64,000 nucleotides of DNA from positions 8,765,229-8,829,228 of the forward strand of contig OX637356.1 in the NCBI GenBank assembly GCA_951799405.1, written 5' to 3'. This document shows, piece after piece, positions 13,101 to 21,700 of this stretch. The notes beneath the pieces are model-generated. The model had not been told where the DNA came from and made no database searches. It was given only the letters and a program-made list of their open reading frames with translations. The position numbers and the translations under genes are program-made. The DNA is from Agapetus fuscipes. Its lineage: Eukaryota > Arthropoda > Insecta > Trichoptera > Glossosomatidae. Each line of letters starts with the position of its first letter. Positions within the stretch are counted from its first letter, which is position 1.

Positions 13101-14261
13101 GCCGACTGCAGTTACGTCGGCGTGGCGGTAGCTGAGCTACGACCAAGTTCTACCGAGGGCTTTTGAGGCTCCACTCGCCATGACTCTGAAACCCGAGACG
13201 CCAGTCTGGAATTACGCGCGCACGAAGGAGGAGGTCGGACACAGCGCTGCGAGGCGGCAATTACTGCCTGGGTTTCCCAGTTGGGGCCCCCGTGGACTTA
13301 GCCGCAAGGCTTCCATGTGGGGACATATACATGGAGCATCCGCCATCCAAGGCACCCGCCTTATAGACCGGAGCCTGGTGCAGAGGAGCCTCCACCCTGG
13401 GGCTCCACGTGTTGAGGCATCCGCCTCATGGACTGCGGCTCTCGGGGGGTGAAGCCCCGAGCCGTGAACATCACCTCCCAAGCTTAATGTAAGCTCGCCT
13501 AGGACTCCAGCCTACAGATCAGTGCTTCGTGAAAGTGCGCCGCCAGAACTGTGATTGTGTTTGAGTGTGTTAATGCAGGTCTTGCTATTTCCTTCTCCAC
13601 CCTTTCCCTTTCTATGGATTTAACTTTTATATTTGACTGATTAAATCTCTTTTGTTAACATTAGCTCTTGTCTTATCAATAAACAACCCTTCCCAAAGTA
13701 TTAAGTAAGCAACACAAAGAAAGAACCCCATGCCCTGAGAGTGATGCCGATGATTGCTAGCCGTAGTGAGTATCCTAGGTACATCAAAAGGTACCTTTCC
13801 ATCTTAACATAACATTGTATTTCTTAGTACGTTTGTTACTATGGGAAAAAACAGACAGACATTTATGTCTTTATTTATTTCTGATTTTAGGTCAAAAACT
13901 ACAACAACAAAAAAAAGCTTTTAGAATATTTTGTCAAAACAAACAGCCATGACAAACTCGTTGATGGTTTCCTGGGAACGAATTACAACAATACAGCAAT
14001 CGAGGATATTAATGATTTGGCACGCCAAAAAGCTCTGATATTACAATTATTTATTTTATTCCGAGGCATAAATGAATTGTTCAACTAACTGCCAAAATAT
14101 GTCACTCTGACAGCGAATGTGTTTCAATTTTAGGAGTTTAAACAATCAGCGCCAATGTCCAATTAAATATAAGTACAAATATCACCAAATCAATTCACTT
14201 ACTTACTTTCTATGTTCTCTCCCAGATTTATTGTCTCCTCATCAATGTCTGGGCCTTCCAT
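996..14261 (-). CDS. SLC46-type MFS transporter, copy 1 (nine exons)
   Basis: Predicted multi-pass membrane transporter of the SLC46 (proton-coupled folate transporter-like) branch of the major facilitator superfamily. Exons in transcript order: 14261-14203, 12737-12539, 4991-4698, 4588-4436, 4138-3949, 3007-2906, 2172-2035, 1622-1539, 1192-996. They total 1416 nt, 471 codons plus stop, a normal family length. The start gives MEGPDIDEETINLGENIESK. Residues 116-126 carry the MFS motif A (GPWSDSSGRRK) after the second membrane segment. Residues 185 onward read ICLKTGRC, and a basic central loop (CLFKKRQGHKRKN) precedes the C-terminal half. N78-G-T is a possible glycosylation site in the first outer loop. 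Intron 6 appears to use a GC donor (2905-2904). Family knowledge: SLC46 proteins move folates, and in insects some move muropeptides; the substrate here is unknown. It lies head-to-tail with the paralogue at 18501-35316. Confidence 0.9.
1250..1310. mobile_element. Half copy of the gggtttgaccatg MITE
   Basis: tgtgttctttcaggtttgac then catgttctatttgtagctcc. It lies in intron 8 of transporter 1, next to exon 9. Confidence 0.6.
1322..1515 (+). repeat. SINE S1 fragment in intron 8 of transporter 1
   Basis: Body and tail only (cccaaaataaaatacccgc to agcagttagactat-like end). Antisense to the host gene. Confidence 0.7.
1539..1622 (-). CDS. Transporter 1, exon 8
   Basis: Acceptor ctctttcag, donor gtaatt, phase 1 both ends. 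It encodes PLFGILGRGVLIADKPVLL and KQIKANEQ. 84 nt. Only about 20 nt separate its donor from a SINE S1 fragment in intron 8. Confidence 0.92.
2035..2172 (-). CDS. Transporter 1, exon 7
   Basis: Acceptor attattttag, donor gtaaga, phase 1 in and out. It encodes AIIVVKLLKHKLKLEDETIG and a membrane segment ending KPWMIFL. 138 nt, as in the paralogue. Confidence 0.92.
2285..2412. mobile_element. MITE, same family, truncated
   Basis: Right two thirds of the element (gaagactaatcagctgttta to gatgagacttctagcccagg), in intron 6 of transporter 1. A scrap also lies at 42440-42475. Confidence 0.6.
2534..2640. repeat. Short tandem array (tacaatatacaatc)
   Basis: About 105 bp of 10- and 11-bp units of (tacaatatacaatc)n in intron 6 of transporter 1. 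It runs into the tail of a minus-strand S3 copy, so it is probably that element's expanded tail. Confidence 0.85.
2636..2878 (-). repeat. S3 copy (SINE-like)
   Basis: Minus orientation of the family whose consensus reads ccttgacttataggttggta ... ggttcactttgccaatgtca ... gcaacttagattatagat. Its 5' end is about 30 nt from the exon 6 donor of transporter 1. Confidence 0.8.
2906..3007 (-). CDS. Transporter 1, exon 6 (GC donor)
   Basis: Acceptor aataattttag. It encodes EIILLYLYLRYKFQW and then VEYGIFSAFRGITQFL. To stay in frame and match the 102-nt paralogous exon it must end CTAG before GCAAGT, a GC donor; the nearby GT would break the frame. Confidence 0.88.
3085..3400 (-). repeat. SINE S2 (tRNA-derived) copy in intron 5 of transporter 1
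   Basis: Minus strand head ccggtccgtagtccgtagtgg, then ggattcggatcccggcgg (B-box region) and the 3' end ctcttgaggtgtgataca. Confidence 0.75.
3949..4138 (-). CDS. Transporter 1, exon 5
   Basis: Acceptor atttttgcag, donor gtaagat, phase 0 in and phase 1 out. It encodes the central cytoplasmic loop with the basic run FKKRQGHKRKN and starts the next membrane segment. 190 nt. Confidence 0.93.
4436..4588 (-). CDS. Transporter 1, exon 4
   Basis: Acceptor attttgtag, donor gtgaat. It encodes ICLKTGRCTTTIMGSNTAM and the next membrane segment, ending ILE. It is 153 nt, phase 0 at both ends, matching the paralogue at 28109-28261. Confidence 0.93.
4698..4991 (-). CDS. Transporter 1, exon 3
   Basis: Acceptor acatttcag, donor gtgagt, both phase 0. 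It encodes three membrane segments and motif A (GPWSDSSGRRKP), ending VFSYLGD. It is 294 nt, as in the paralogue. The upstream intron is 7.5 kb and packed with repeats. Confidence 0.95.
5370..5600. mobile_element. Truncated copy of the GGGCGTACC-end element
   Basis: Only the left end (caagagcgtacccaggatga) and some inner sequence (tttataattattat, agcaacaaaatt) can be matched. Confidence 0.4.
5735..6030 (-). repeat. SINE S1 (tRNA-derived), head expanded
   Basis: On the minus strand: head with tagctcagttgg (A box) and gttcgaatcc (B box) near 5960, then gaaatgatttc, a body with aaacccccacttcaac and a tail aataaatag. Continuous with the head-derived minisatellite. Confidence 0.8.
6008..6786 (-). 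repeat. 20-bp minisatellite derived from the 5' head of SINE S1
   Basis: About 39 units of ctaccgagctatcgaccgga and variants (ctactgagctattgacagga). On the minus strand each unit reads tccggtcgatagctcggtag, which is the first 20 nt of SINE S1 and includes the A-box-like tagctcagttgg. The array starts exactly where the S1 copy at 5735-6030 has its 5' end. Two units are shortened to 16 bp (6386 and 6546). Confidence 0.9.
7126..7605. mobile_element. Related element with GGGCGTACC-type ends
   Basis: Left end aagggggtacccaggatcaa, right end gttgcgcccatgg, both next to poly-G/C runs as in 49125-49529. No clear target duplication. In intron 2 of transporter 1. Confidence 0.5.
7690..7992 (-). repeat. 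SINE S1 copy
   Basis: Full-length minus-strand copy: ccggtcagtagctcagttgg head at 7992, B-box region gggtcgaatctc, body and aataaataag tail. Confidence 0.8.
8022..8285 (-). repeat. S3 copy
   Basis: Full-length minus copy with a short duplication (ctgtcctgtccctgtccctg) at about 8180. Confidence 0.8.
9543..9590 (-). promoter_or_regulatory. TATA plus initiator core promoter, minus strand, in intron 2 of transporter 1
   Basis: The minus strand reads tatataaatag, and about 30 nt downstream tcagattg, the spacing expected for TATA box and initiator. A gtgagc donor-like site follows at about 9530. It could be an internal promoter of transporter 1 or belong to a decayed mobile element. Confidence 0.35.
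10195..10560 (-). repeat. SINE S1 copy, diverged
   Basis: Same body and tail as other S1 copies, with a short insertion near 10480-10510 that repeats part of the head (tcattgagagatgtacc). Confidence 0.7.
11003..11399 (-). mobile_element. Solo LTR, same family, opposite strand
   Basis: The minus strand matches the 26221 LTR along its length: TATA (agtataaaaggg), cttcgagaagc palindrome, tgtgtgtaaatagagaag, and the end cataaca. The outer end is worn and no clean target duplication is visible. Lies in intron 2 of transporter 1. Confidence 0.7.
11551..11805 (+). repeat. S3 copy
   Basis: Full-length plus copy (ccttgacttattgattggtg to gcaacttagattagataag), about 75 nt before the orphan FnIII exon. 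Confidence 0.8.
11881..12085 (+). pseudogene. Orphan FnIII exon resembling Dscam, inside intron 2 of transporter 1
   Basis: An open, GC-richer stretch bounded by a good acceptor (ctgttgactgttccag) and donor (gccag then gtatct). It encodes ERPDPLSQLEGIEVASCSVH, then LAWRRPFDGNSPVLGYLVK and a later NLTIA. The pattern (x-LxW-x3-DGNSPxxGY) is that of a fibronectin type III domain of Dscam-type cell-adhesion proteins. It is 205 nt, phase 1 in and 2 out. I found no neighbouring Ig or FnIII exons on the plus strand. It may be a displaced exon copy or an exon of a larger nested gene. Confidence 0.55.
12539..12737 (-). CDS. Transporter 1, exon 2
   Basis: Acceptor ttcttttag, donor gtatat. It encodes first-membrane-segment residues (WFGTITSLTMGFSAFQNLFLQ) and the cysteine-bearing outer loop RACIVDLGHPKNVCLHVNGT. 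It is 199 nt, identical in length to exon 2 of the paralogue at 30715-30913. Confidence 0.9.
13090..13570. other. GC-rich island in intron 1 of transporter 1
   Basis: About 480 bp of clearly GC-rich, CpG-containing sequence in AT-rich surroundings. It is open on both strands for about 90 codons (13180-13452 plus, 13212-13481 minus) with no recognisable domain. It has short internal repeats (gcatccgcc) and a hairpin around 13436-13462 (ggctctcgggg pairing with ccccgagcc). It could be the 5' untranslated region of a retroelement or a nested CpG-rich promoter. Confidence 0.4.
14203..14261 (-). CDS. Transporter 1, exon 1 (start)
   Basis: The ATG at 14261-14259 opens a short acidic cytoplasmic N-terminus. 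The exon ends AGTAA before the donor gtaagtg, phase 2, which joins in frame to exon 2 and restores a Lys codon. An alternative donor four bases earlier would break the frame. Confidence 0.75.
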
Positions 14262-15439
14262 TTTGAATAGATTCAAATTTTATTGGAAGTTAATAATTAC
14301 TTAACTTAGTTAAGTAAAAAGCCATATTTTGTATTGAACACTTTTTATCTGATAAAGTGGATAAAGTATAGTATGTAAGTTATATCTTATCTATTTTTTG
14401 TAAGCTCTAAATTCTTATAGGATTTTCTCTTCAAACGACGCTCTCAGCCGAGACAATCCTGACAGGTTTCTTTGTACACTAATAATTTCAAGCATTGTAT
14501 TTCATTTTGTCCAGCATGACAATGCAAATTCTGTGGGGAGCCTGCTAAATTATGTAATTGAATGATTTTTTTCTTCAAGTGGTACTTTTTTTATTAAAAA
14601 AAAAAATCGCGAAGACAAATTCAATACACCAACCTATTTTGGCCAGTTTAGAAAGAGGTTATAATTATGATCAATCAATAATGAGAACAATGATTCTCCC
14701 AGTGTGCGATTTCAATCATAACAGAGGAGTATAAAAGAAGCTAGGATTTTTTTCTTAAATGTGAGCTTTCTATAAATGTTTTCTCGAATAAATAAAAGGT
14801 ATTTCTTTGCAGTTGTGCGTATTTTTTATGCTATTTTATGAAAAATAATTTATTGTGAGTGTTTTCTTTGACCTGCCGAGGGACTGTCAAATGCTGTAAG
14901 CTAGCAAAAATTCCCTGATTATCAGGAATTTGCTATGAGTGACGTCACATAGACAAGGGATATATTGATTGTTAGGACTTCATTCACCATTTTCTTTTTA
15001 TTTCAATGAATTGTAATTTATAATTACCCAATGACATCTGTCAAAGTATTCATTCATATCCATCATCTTTTTCCAGCATGAAAAGCATTCAGTAATCAAA
15101 ATATCATGCTCATGTTACCAAATTGAGAAAAATCTTTTTTTCTGCCGTAGAAAAAAAACAATTTGTATTCAGGGTTTTTATTCTTCAAAACTATAATACC
15201 CTTATTATTTTTTTAAATTACATATTATAAATTAGTTTGTTGTCCTAAAACATAGAATCCATTGAACAATATATATATATAACTAGCAGACCGACCGTGC
15301 TGCGCACGGTTGTCTGCTAGGCCCTTCGGGCAGTTTAAGTCTGGCTTTGCAATAATTTTTCCTCACACCTCCGACATTGTAATTAAATGCTTTAAGAAGT
15401 AATTTGAAAAAAAATGACGGTAAAAGGGTAATTTAGTTC
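14262..15439. other. Upstream region of transporter 1, no gene seen
   Basis: AT-rich and free of the named repeats up to 15240. It should hold the promoter of transporter 1; I see no clear TATA box. Confidence 0.3.
15284..15340. repeat. Pair of adjacent hairpins
   Basis: agcagaccgaccgtg / cacggttgtctgct forms an imperfect 15-bp stem, followed at once by gcccttcgggc, a short stem with a ttc loop. Preceded by an AT microsatellite (tatatatatataac). Probably the end of a mobile element. Confidence 0.55.
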
Positions 15440-16965
15440 TTTCATGTTCTGAGTATCTTGTGTGCATGTGCATGAGGTATGAGGCTGACCTCCCATACCG
15501 TAATTTTTTTTTCACTGAACGAATGTTTCTCTGTTTCTGAAAAGGTCGGCAAAAGTTGCAGGACTTATGGTCATGAGAGGCTAAAATATTTATTTGTTAT
15601 TACATATGCAGCATTTGTAAGTGTGAACTCACTCGTATTTCCATGGGGGCATGCATTGAATATGAATTATAAATGGAAATGGATCTATGTATCTTAGATT
15701 TATATTCTAATATGAAAAACATCAAATGCCACAATTATATGTTAGCGTGAAATGATATTTGCCAGCTTGTGGGTATGCATTGCATTTGAATCAATAAAGA
15801 TTTTTTTTGCAACTTTTGATAATACATTAAGATGAATGTTGCTGAAGGATTTTTCAAACTCAAATTCCTTGACTTATAGGTAAGTATGAGCCTGAACATT
15901 CATATCGTAAAAAATGGCTCACTTACAAATGTTCCCCCTGTTTCTGAAAAGGTTGCCAAAAGTTGCAGAGCTTATGTGCATTAGAGGCCTTAATAATAAT
16001 TTGTAAGTTCACATGCAGCATTTCTAAGCGGGAACTCACTCGTGTCTCCATGGGAGCATGCATTGAATATGAATTATAAAAGTTATTATATCTGTGCAAC
16101 TTAGATTATATATTCTAATATTAAAAACATCAAGTGCCACAATTATATGTTAGCGTGAAATGACATTTGTCAGCTTTTGGGTGTGCATTATATTTGAATC
16201 ATCAAAACTCTTTTGTGCAACTTTAGATTCTAAATTAAGATAACCGTTGTTTAAGGATTTTTCAAACTCAAATTCTTTGACTTAAGGGTTAGTATGAGGC
16301 TTACCACCCTTATCACATAAATGGGTTCACTTAATAAATGTTCTCCCTGTTTCTGAATAGGTCGGCAAAAGTTGCATGGCTTATGTTCATTAGAGGCCTT
16401 AATAATAATTTGTAAGTTCACATGTAGCATTTCTAAGCGGGAACTCACTCGTGTCTCCATGGGGGCATGCATTGAATATGAATTATAAAAGTTATTGTAT
16501 CTATGCAACTTAGATTATATATTCTAATATTAAAAACATCAAATGCCACAATTATATGTTAGCGTGAAATGACATTTGCCAGCTTGTGGGTGTGCATTAT
16601 ATTTGAATCATCAAAACTCTTTTGTGCAACTTTAGATTATAAATTAAGATAACCGTTGTTTAAGGATTTTTCAAACTCAAATTCCTTGACGTAAGGGTTA
16701 GTATGAGACTTACCACCCATATCGCATAAATGGGTTCACTTAACAAATGTTCCCCCTGTTTCTGTAAAGGTCGGCAAAAGTTGCAGGGCTTATGGTTATG
16801 AGAGGCTGAAATTTTTATTTGTTATTACACATGCAGCATTGATAAGCGCGAACTTACTCGTGTCTCCATGGGGGCGTGCATTGAATATGAACTATAAATG
16901 TTAATGTATCTATGCAACTTAGATTATATATTGTAATATTAAAAAGATTAAATGCCGCAAAAAGT
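15440..16965 (+). repeat. Tandem array of about 408-bp units related to S3
   Basis: The stretch ggatttttcaaactcaaatt recurs at about 15846, 16253 and 16661, and the S3-like motif gtatgaggct-like at 15478, 15886, 16291 and 16701: roughly three and a half units. Each unit holds an S3-like half and a second half with tatgttagcgtgaaatgaca. Located between the two transporter genes. Confidence 0.85.
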
Positions 16966-18500
16966 ATGGTTCCATATAAAAAGTTGACCTAATCGATCGT
17001 AATTATTTCTAAAAAATACATGTAATAACTGGTTGAAGTATAATTTTGAAATAAATAAAGAATATAGGTAGGTACTCAACGGAATTCAACCGAAAAAGAA
17101 TCGACTTGCATGGCAACTTTGAAGTCTATGTCTAAGTGTTGGCAATTTATTTGAAATTCGAATGTCAAAATGAGTTTTGTTTCTCGCATAGGTTTTACAT
17201 AAAAAGGTGTTGTGATCGATCATGTTTATTTATTTAAAAAACAACAATTTAAAATCTATTAATGATGAGGAAGCACATCCCAAGTCCTGAACAATATTTG
17301 TTGTGAATATGACGTGCATCTGTTCAGGAGTTCTTCAGTTTGTCATCCATTAACGCACATTTATTTTGTATGGGGAGGCCGTTGAATTATATAATTATAG
17401 GGGAAGGGGATAGGGGATTAAATATGGAGCAAACAGTCATTTGTTGTGCCACACTGCTTACGTTTTGGGGAAAGTTGTGTTTTAATCTGTTTACTGTTAA
17501 CAAGTTCTATCAAAATAAAAACCACTGCTATCATATTATGTCACTTTTAAAAATTATATACCCATATATTACACTACATGGCACATGCATTACTTGAAAA
17601 AACTGGCGTACACCATTTAAATATCTTTATTTTGATCTATGAAAGAATCTTATTCTTAAAAACTTACATTTTGTAAATTATGTATTTCTCCAGGTATGAA
17701 AATTAGTAGGTATATTTGTTGTACTAATTTAATATTTTTAGCATAATAACTAGAAAAAAAATCTTACTCCTAAAATACACATAAGTACTTATAAATGATT
17801 TTAGTATTGATGTATATAAAATATCACAGAAGACTTAGTCTAAGGCCTGAAGGTGTTTTCTAGCCAAGCAAGTAGCATTGGCTTTAATTAAACAAATGCT
17901 TATGTATCCTGTACCCCAAGCAAAAATGTATGGTAGCTAAAACAGCGCCACTAATGAGAGTTTTAATTTCCATACTATACAGCACATAATAATAAAATTG
18001 TTGCTTTCCAAAATCAATAAAATAACTATTTAGTTCTTCACTAAAGAAGCACATCAAAGACATGGGTGAAACATCCTTAAATTCTATGATCGACCATAAC
18101 ACAGAAATCGGAAAACAACAATCAGAAGCTAAACTTAAAAGCCTAAAGGTTGGTACATTTAAAATGAATTAATTAAATAATAACCGTTCAAAATAAACAT
18201 ATTTTAAAATTATACTCTACATAAAATTACAGAATTTGGGGGAGTAAAAAACTATTACTCACGTTAGTCAATGAGTCAAATACTTATATTTGTAACTAAG
18301 TAGGAAAGCATAAGAATTTTAGGTTTATTAATGGTAGGTACTTGACTTTAAAATTTGTCTACAATTAAAATAAAGGATACGTTAACAATTTAAAACTTTT
18401 TTCCTAATACATACGAGTAGGTGTCTATTTTTAAACAGGTGTAGGACAAAACAAAAGCTAAGACTCAAACCAAAATCTATTTTGTGATTTTTTTTTAAAT
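16966..18500. other. Intergenic, between transporter 2 stop and the 408-bp array
   Basis: Contains the expected 3' UTR of transporter 2; no other gene or repeat recognised. The open frames here are short and AT-rich. Confidence 0.3.
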
Positions 18501-18739
18501 TCAGATATCGTCCACAGGTATGACAATCACCAAATCGTCGGCATTCTTCATCTCAATCTCTTCTTTTTCTTTCTTGACGGCCAAATAACACACAATAATT
18601 CCAACACTGGCGACTATGCACACAATTAAATAAGTACCTGGGTAAAATTCCAATGTCACAGAATAAATAAAATTAATTAACGGATTGGTGACAAAATTGG
18701 TGCACTTTTCCAACACTGAAGTTATGCAGTTTATCTTGC
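18501..18739 (-). CDS. Transporter 2, exon 9 (stop)
   Basis: Acceptor ttttttttcag. It encodes KINCITSVLEKCTNFVTNPL, the last membrane segment and a charged cytoplasmic tail, with stop TGA at 18503-18501. A candidate polyadenylation signal AATAAA (minus) lies near 17630. Confidence 0.92.
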
Positions 18740-21700
18740 CTGAAAAAAAAAAATATATATGATTAAAAATAGCATCATCTGTGAGCACAAGATGAAAACT
18801 TTTTGATTATCCAAGACTCAAACCAAGCTAAGATATTTTTTGAAGCCTTGTTCAAAAAGTTATTTTATTTAAATTCTAAATTGTGCAACTCTTACCTTGT
18901 TCATTTGCTACTATTTGTTTATTCAGCACAGGTCTCTCTGCAATCATTACAGCTCTTGCTAATGTACCAAAAATGACGGCTGAAAGTTCAAAACATATTA
19001 GTAAATCAACCTATTTCATTTACACATGCGCTAACATCAAGAATAATTAATAGAGTAGGCTCAAATTAAATTGCCCAAAATCTATGGTGTTACCAAGCTG
19101 GATTGCTTAGGTCATATATACCTGTGACGTCTGCCCCCCAAGAAAAAAATAAAATTGAGTAGTTTTGTCTGTCATAAAATTATATTAATTGAACAATAAA
19201 TATCTACCTACCTTCTCAATTTAACAAATACTTAATAGAATATATAGCATTCTAAAAAACAGTGTTTTTGTACAAAATACTGAATTTGATAAGCATGTTT
19301 AAGTTGATGATGATTTTTTTACATCATTTCATAGCTTGTCTTCAAGACAATGTCTTGTCTTGTATCCTGCCGTCATTCCTCTAGGGGTGGCCGGTACCTC
19401 CACACAAGTGCCCCCACTTGACTCTGTCCTTACATACTTCTTTCATCTCATCTAATTTCATCACTCTTTTCATGCATGCTCTTCTCTTGTTTCCACTCTG
19501 TAAATTCCATTCATTCGCAAGCATAGCAGTTTTCAAATGACAGTGTTTCTACTACAGTGCCTCATTACACTATTGACCACCTATCCATTCACCGATGAAT
19601 TGAAGAATCAAAAACTATTATTGCTTAAGATGAATTTGCTTAACTTACACGCATACAGCATCCAGGATTTGTAGCTCAAAAGAAAGGCGAGGATGCTCAA
19701 TAACAGTGAGGTGGCTCCCACCAGCCCAATAGTCTGGTCCTCCAGTTTAAATCTATGCTTTAATACTTTGACAGTGATGATTGTACCTAAAAACAAATAC
19801 TACAATAGAGTTTGCATTGAAATCTTTCATCATGCTTACAAATAACAGGCAATTTCTGTGGTAAACTGATCTTAAATAATATGGTTAACATTTGAGCGAG
19901 GGTGTTGCCGAGATCTTGTACATCTTATAATTAATTATTTTTCCCAATTTTAAGGAATCTGTTTTGCAAATGGACTCAACACATGATAGATAGACATAGA
20001 CAATATTATGACGTCACCCTTTTTCACCCATGGTTACTAAGGAAAAAGCAAACAAATATATTTTTATTGTTTATTCTAGACTACAGTTATACTGTAAGGA
20101 AATGTGGAGTTTTAAAATTAAACAGGACATTTTGACTGAGGCACCATTGGTGGGTCATTAAATGAAGTGGTTAATGCTATAGACCACTCAAAAAATTATC
20201 AGTCAACATTGAAAAAAGCTCTTTTCTTTAATTTATCAACAAAAAAACTGTCAAAAGTAGTCATCCAGCAACTGGCGCTTAGTTGAGAATTTGTTACTAA
20301 CCAGCTATACAATCAAGCATGGAGAGGGTTCTTATGAGGTGATTTACACAAAAACAATGCTGAGCAAATAAATAAACAACCTGATATTCAATAGAGGATA
20401 AGAGAGAGAGGATTACATACCAAAGACTTGCAGTGTACTTCTCAACACCATGAAGTGACTGTACTCCAACCCACCCCAGCCAAACTGGTTCCTCAGATAC
20501 AAGTAACCAATGGCGAGCTCGGCTGCAAAAATAATTCATATCATTTAGTACTATTTTCATTCAAATCACAATTCAAAAATTACTCATACAAGACTTTTCA
20601 AATTTAAAATTCGGGGAAGAAATCTGATGTCACTTTACCAAGGTAAAGACAAGTCAGAGAGTCATAATTTCAATACAATATTATGTAAGCAGTTGCAAAA
20701 GACACTTGCAGACAAGTGCATTGCAACTGCATTTAGAATAAGGGGACCATGGACGGAAGCAGCACAAGACAGAGCCCTAGGGACTGTCGTGTGGGACGCC
20801 CGAGCCTTCAAATATTTTGAGACAGAGAAAGTACAGTAAGTTTGTGTAATTGATGAACTTGCCCAGAAAAACGACAGAATTACAGCAGGGCACTATCACC
20901 ATCAATAAGATGTTCCTCCTGCGGTGACCTTCCCTCTTCTTGAAGACACATTTGACGGCTTCCAGGGGCAGCTTTATGTCCAAGATGTTGGGTATTTTCT
21001 CAGCTATGTTCACATCCTTCATCATAAAGTATGCGTAAGCAAAGGATGTCAACTGCAAAGAGATAAAAGTAATATGTAACTAAGTACATAACAATAAGAA
21101 TAATTGATTCTCATTTTTGACGCATAATTAGATTGGTGGGCCAGAAAATATTTTTACATAAAAAGATGCTATCTGCGTTTAAACTTACGTCAACAGAAAT
21201 CGTCCCTAGTTGAAAAGAGAACAATTATGCTCCCAGTGTGATTTCAATCTATAGAGAGGAGTATGAAAGAAGCTAGATTTTTTTTCTTAAATGTGAGCCT
21301 TACATTTCAATATATCTTTATAACTTAGATTGTAAATGAAAGATAGAACCTCTCAGCCACCCTTGCAGAAATACTATGGAAGGATTCATATTTTAGTAAG
21401 TTTGATTGAACTTGGATTAACAGAACGATTGACAAACCAAACAGCTAATTTTTGCAAGATCAAGGTGGCATTATCCCCGCTACATGTCTATGCATGCTTT
21501 CTCATGAAATAAGCGCCTAAATACAACCTTTTTGTACATGTTTTTTAACGTAAATTAATACACAATTCAATTGACCGAACAAATCAATTGTATCAAAACC
21601 CTTGTGCCACAATAAGTTTGGACAATTGACGTTCTACTGTATTACAATATTTAATATCATGATTCTAGAGTCTGGGAGACTATCGCAAAGTACCTCAATG

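Noticed and set aside
13180..13481. Two opposed 90-codon frames as genes
   Set aside because: Both arise from high GC content with few stops; neither shows a domain or splice-consistent boundaries.
17884..18102. Third SLC46 paralogue downstream of transporter 2
   Set aside because: The frame has hydrophobic stretches but none of the conserved SLC46 blocks.
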